A stretch of DNA of 7,728 nt. It comes from Acidobacteriota bacterium. GTDB lineage: Bacteria > Acidobacteriota > Thermoanaerobaculia > Gp7-AA8. A program made the position numbers and the translations under genes. This document shows, piece by piece, positions 5,394-7,728 of this stretch. The stretch is taken from contig QHVX01000070.1 in NCBI GenBank assembly GCA_003222375.1, positions 1 through 7,728 on the forward strand, in the 5' to 3' direction. Every line of letters begins with the position of its first letter. Position 1 is the first letter of the stretch. The notes below the pieces were generated by a model. That model worked only from the letters and a program-made list of their open reading frames with translations, did no database searches and was not told where the DNA came from.

Positions 5394-6157
5394 CACGACT
5401 CGCGAACAAAGTGGCGTTGATCACCGGCGGCGGAAGCGGGATCGGCAAAGCGTCGTGTCTTCTTTTCGCCCGCGAAGGCGCGAAAGTGGTCGTTGTCGAC
5501 CTCAAAAAAGAGACGGCGGAGGCGACCGCGCGCGAGATCGGCGGAAACGCGCGCGCATTCGGAGCGGATGTTTCCAAAGAGAAAGATGCCGAAGCGATGG
5601 TCGCGTTCGCGGAGAAAAGCTTCGGCCGGCTGGATGTCATCTTCAACAACGCCGGCGTTTTTCATCCGAAAGATGACTCCGTCACCAACACGAGCGGGGA
5701 TATTTGGGACCTCGTCATCGACATCAACCTCAAAGGCGTGTTCCTCGGTTGCAAGTACGCGATTCCCGCCCTGCTGCGCGCCGGCGGCGGATCGATCATC
5801 AATACCGCATCGTTCGTGGCAATCATGGGCGCCGCTGCGCCGCAGATTGCCTACACCGCGAGCAAGGGCGGCGTCCTCGCGATGACGCGCGAGATCGCAG
5901 TCGAGTTCGCGAAGAAAAACATTCGCGCCAATGCGCTCTGCCCGGGACCGGTCGAGACGCCGCTGCTCGCGGAGCTGCTGTCCGACCCGGCACGGCGGCA
6001 GCGACGCCTGGTGCACATTCCGATGGGCCGTTTCGCGAAGGCCGAGGAGATCGCAAACGCCGCGCTGTTTCTCGCGAGCGATGAATCGTCGTACGTCAGC
6101 GGCACGACGTTTCTGGTCGACGGTGCGATCACAGCCGCCTACGTCACGCCTGAGTGA
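5390..6157 (+). CDS. Short-chain dehydrogenase/reductase (SDR), classical type, NAD-preferring
   Basis: A 255-residue classical SDR. The cofactor motif is TGGGSGIG (12-19). D37 at the end of the second strand (VVVVDLKK) indicates NAD(H) over NADP(H). NNAG is at 86-89. The catalytic tetrad is N113, S141, Y155 and K159 (YTASK), followed by CPGPVETP and the C-terminal SSYVSGTTFLVDGA. Length is normal for the family. Such enzymes interconvert alcohols and ketones or aldehydes in the cytoplasm; they are often labelled 3-oxoacyl-ACP reductase by default, but the neighbours argue for a catabolic alcohol dehydrogenase. The start is ATG 5390, overlapping the ligase stop as ATGA; the longer open frame from 5267 lies within the ligase gene. 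In an amino-alcohol pathway it would oxidise the gamma-glutamylated alcohol to the aldehyde used by the ALDH (inference). It is the last gene before a hairpin. Confidence 0.9.
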   Translation: MTRLANKVALITGGGSGIGKASCLLFAREGAKVVVVDLKKETAEATAREIGGNARAFGADVSKEKDAEAMVAFAEKSFGRLDVIFNNAGVFHPKDDSVTNTSGDIWDLVIDINLKGVFLGCKYAIPALLRAGGGSIINTASFVAIMGAAAPQIAYTASKGGVLAMTREIAVEFAKKNIRANALCPGPVETPLLAELLSDPARRQRRLVHIPMGRFAKAEEIANAALFLASDESSYVSGTTFLVDGAITAAYVTPE

Positions 6158-6161
6158 TTGA

Positions 6162-6185
6162 AGCGCCGGCCGTCAAGCCGGCGCT
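6162..6185. terminator. Strong hairpin between convergent genes, putative bidirectional terminator or REP element
   Basis: AGCGCCGGC (6162-6170) and GCCGGCGCT (6177-6185) form a perfect 9-bp stem around the 6-nt loop CGTCAA. It begins 4 nt after the SDR stop and ends 10 nt before the stop of the convergent - strand gene, exactly where a shared terminator would be expected. There is no run of T after it on the + strand and only TTCAATC on the - strand. It may therefore work poorly as an intrinsic terminator and instead protect 3' ends or be a dispersed palindromic repeat. Confidence 0.6.
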
Positions 6186-6195
6186 CCATGCTCGA

Positions 6196-7728
6196 TCAGA
6201 ATCCGAAGAAGCTCGCCCAGATGTTCGGCAACTGCGTGTCGTAGTGCACGTCAGGATTGCCGGAGAGCGTCAGCGTCTTTCCGAGGACTGCGCCGAAGAG
6301 CGAGGTGTTGCCGTTGAGGCTCACGTCTGTCATCGGGGCATACACCGTCAAGTACGCATCGGCGCCGCCGTTGAGCGATACGCCATTGTTACCGGTGAAA
6401 GACGAGGCGATTTGCAGATTCAACGGAACGTGTGTCAGGTTCGCGAAACTGCCGCCGCTCGCTTTCAGTTCTCCTGTCAGGTTGATCGCGACCGGCCCGT
6501 TCACCTGCAGAGTCGCGCCGCCGGTGAGCGTGACGTTGTGGAAGCAGTACGTGCCCGCCGCCAGCGAGACTGCAGAGTTGCCGCTGACCTTGAGGTCGCC
6601 GTTGCTATAAGAGAAGTTGCCAGTGATGCTCGGACTGAGGCTGAAGGCGCCGCAATCTGGAGCGGCCGGCGCAACGAGCGCGCCCGCGCTTTGATTCTGC
6701 GCGATCGTGCCGTTCACCATCCCCTTATTCGTGACCGCCGTTCCTGCGCCGACATTGCCGTTGACAATCGAACCTGGCTGCAGGTTGACCGCGCCCTGCG
6801 TCGAGACGATGTTGCCGAGGATCTTCGCGCCGCCGATGTTGATCGGCCCATTGCTGAGGATCAGCGCGTTGGCGCCTTGCGACGCAGGATATCCAACACT
6901 CGAATCGAAGCTGTCGGCGACAGCCTTTGTGGCACCCAATGAAACGCTCTCGAGACCAATCAAGCCGCTGAGATAGACCGTCAGCTTGCCGTTCGTGAAC
7001 GCGAAGGAGTAATTGGTCGACGCCAGCGTTCCGAGAGCGGCAGTGATCGTGTAACTCCCCGCCGGACTGAATTGCGTTGCGGTTGTGGTGAGACTCGGCG
7101 CACCGGTCACGCTGCTCGCGAAGTTGTCGGCGCCCTTGAAGCCGGAGTAGCTGGCGGTGAACGCCGGATTTGGATAGCCGTAGACGCGCGAGGCGTTGTT
7201 GGCCGCGACGGTCAACTGAGCCTTGGTGATCACGATATTGACCGGCCCGCTGGCCGGGTTGTAGTCAGTGTTGCCTGCGAAGGTCCAAGTGGCCGTGCCG
7301 CCGGCGGCATTCGTGAACGACGCTCCGAAGGATAACAACGGAGACAAATCTTCGCCGAGGGCGCCGGTAGCGGAGCCGGTGGCGCCGTGCGGCAGAGCGT
7401 CATACACGCCGGTGTAGCCATTGACGACGATCGAGGCTGCGCCGATCTTGCCGATCTTGTCGTTCGTGGTCCCGCTGGCGTTGTTGTAGTTGCCGGTGAC
7501 ATCGGTGAACGTCCACGTATCGGTGTAGCTGCCAGCGTCCGTGTGCGTCGTTCCGCCGAGATCGAGGCCGGCGAGGCTCTCGCCTTTGATGCCTGTGGCT
7601 GTGCCGGTGGCGGTATGGGGATGACCATCGTACGTGACCGCGTACGGTGTCACTTTGACGTTCGCATCCGCCTTCGCGATCTTGTCGTTCACAGTGTTCG
7701 TAGCGTCGCTGTAATTGCTGTTCGCGAA
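6196..7728 (-). CDS. Large secreted/surface protein with MBG-type Ig repeats and beta-helix-like C-terminal domain (5' end outside window)
   Basis: The C-terminal 510 residues are present and the frame is open to the right edge; the GTG at 7690-7692 is internal, since repeat sequence continues upstream of it. From N to C there is the end of one Ig-like repeat, two 75-residue repeats (7465-7689 and 7240-7464), an MBG-2-like domain (about 6973-7230) and a roughly 255-residue Asn/Gly/Ser-rich C-terminal region. The MBG-2-like part reads LTVAANNASRVYGYPNPAF to GKLTV. The C-terminal region has beta-helix-like phrases such as PINIGGAKILGNI, GSIVNGNV, LTVYAPMTDVSLNGN and FGAVLGKTLTLSGNPDVHYD. Those phrases resemble DUF7305-like domains of pilus-associated or exported proteins. 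Two cysteines there (in PDCGAF and TYCFHN) could form a disulfide, fitting an extracytoplasmic protein. There is no sortase motif or PEP-CTERM at the end, which closes in WASFFGF. A role in adhesion or surface structure is inferred; no signal peptide can be seen because the N-terminus is missing. Confidence 0.85.
   Translation of the reverse strand, partial: FANSNYSDATNTVNDKIAKADANVKVTPYAVTYDGHPHTATGTATGIKGESLAGLDLGGTTHTDAGSYTDTWTFTDVTGNYNNASGTTNDKIGKIGAASIVVNGYTGVYDALPHGATGSATGALGEDLSPLLSFGASFTNAAGGTATWTFAGNTDYNPASGPVNIVITKAQLTVAANNASRVYGYPNPAFTASYSGFKGADNFASSVTGAPSLTTTATQFSPAGSYTITAALGTLASTNYSFAFTNGKLTVYLSGLIGLESVSLGATKAVADSFDSSVGYPASQGANALILSNGPINIGGAKILGNIVSTQGAVNLQPGSIVNGNVGAGTAVTNKGMVNGTIAQNQSAGALVAPAAPDCGAFSLSPSITGNFSYSNGDLKVSGNSAVSLAAGTYCFHNVTLTGGATLQVNGPVAINLTGELKASGGSFANLTHVPLNLQIASSFTGNNGVSLNGGADAYLTVYAPMTDVSLNGNTSLFGAVLGKTLTLSGNPDVHYDTQLPNIWASFFGF
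7240..7728 (-). repeat. Tandem 225-bp coding repeats (75-residue Ig-like units)
   Basis: Unit ends are marked by NDKIAKADA, NDKIGKIGA and the diverged NIVITKAQL, spaced exactly 75 residues apart. Two full units lie at 7465-7689 and 7240-7464, and 39 nt of a previous unit (FANSNYSDATNT, like DVTGNYNNASGT) fill 7690-7728. Shared features are Y-x-A or Y-D-G/A, H-x-ATG-x-ATG, GE-x-L, a W-TF segment and a NY/DY near the end. The array probably continues beyond the edge. The units are diverged in sequence, so this is old duplication rather than recent copying. Confidence 0.8.

Noticed and set aside
6154..6942. 262-codon open frame on the + strand opposite the surface-protein gene
   Set aside because: It is Arg/Ala/Val-rich shadow sequence. 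The - strand frame has clear repeats and domain motifs and stays open to the window edge.
7240..7728. Tandem 225-bp repeats considered as a CRISPR-like or non-coding satellite
   Set aside because: The period is a multiple of three, the frame is open, and similarity is at protein level with diverged DNA, so these are protein domains.

Overview
The window is a GC-rich (roughly 60%), gene-dense bacterial segment. It carries seven complete genes and one 3' gene end on the + strand, then one large gene on the - strand that runs off the right edge. The surface protein with MBG-type Ig repeats, the single-domain response regulators and the intergenic palindromic repeats suggest a soil or sediment Gram-negative-type bacterium. 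Acidobacteriota or a neighbouring phylum is my best guess, but there is no 16S or marker gene here, so this is low confidence.

Left part (1-1711). The C-terminal end of a D-2-hydroxyacid dehydrogenase is followed by a PfpI/YhbO-type DJ-1 family protein with a strong Shine-Dalgarno. Two stand-alone receiver-domain proteins follow, spaced 19 and 30 nt apart. The two receivers align without gaps over 138 residues and share an unusual cysteine-containing C-terminal tail. The first has an intact phosphorylation site. The second has lost the acidic pocket and the conserved Thr.

Middle part (1718-6185). A nested inverted repeat separates the left genes from a tightly overlapping four-gene unit: a DMT/EamA transporter, an NAD-dependent aldehyde dehydrogenase, a glutamine-synthetase-like gamma-glutamyl ligase and a short-chain dehydrogenase. 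Overlaps are 23, 4 and 4 nt, and the unit ends at a strong hairpin. A -10 box just upstream of the transporter would place the transcription start on its ATG, so the operon may be leaderless. The gene set fits gamma-glutamylation-based catabolism of an amine or amino alcohol: import, gamma-glutamyl capping, alcohol oxidation, aldehyde oxidation. The hydrolase that would release the product is not in the window.

Right part (6196-7728, - strand). This is the C-terminal 510 residues of a repetitive secreted or surface protein, convergent with the operon. It has 75-residue tandem Ig-like repeats, an MBG-2-like domain and a Ser/Gly/Asn-rich beta-helix-like C-terminal domain. Its N-terminus lies beyond the right edge.

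There is no gene-free stretch longer than 100 bases, and I see no tRNA, rRNA, CRISPR array or insertion sequence. The most notable points are the gamma-glutamyl catabolic operon, the paired receivers with their shared tail, and a sharp AT-rich codon island inside the ligase gene that contains an antisense promoter-like sequence.
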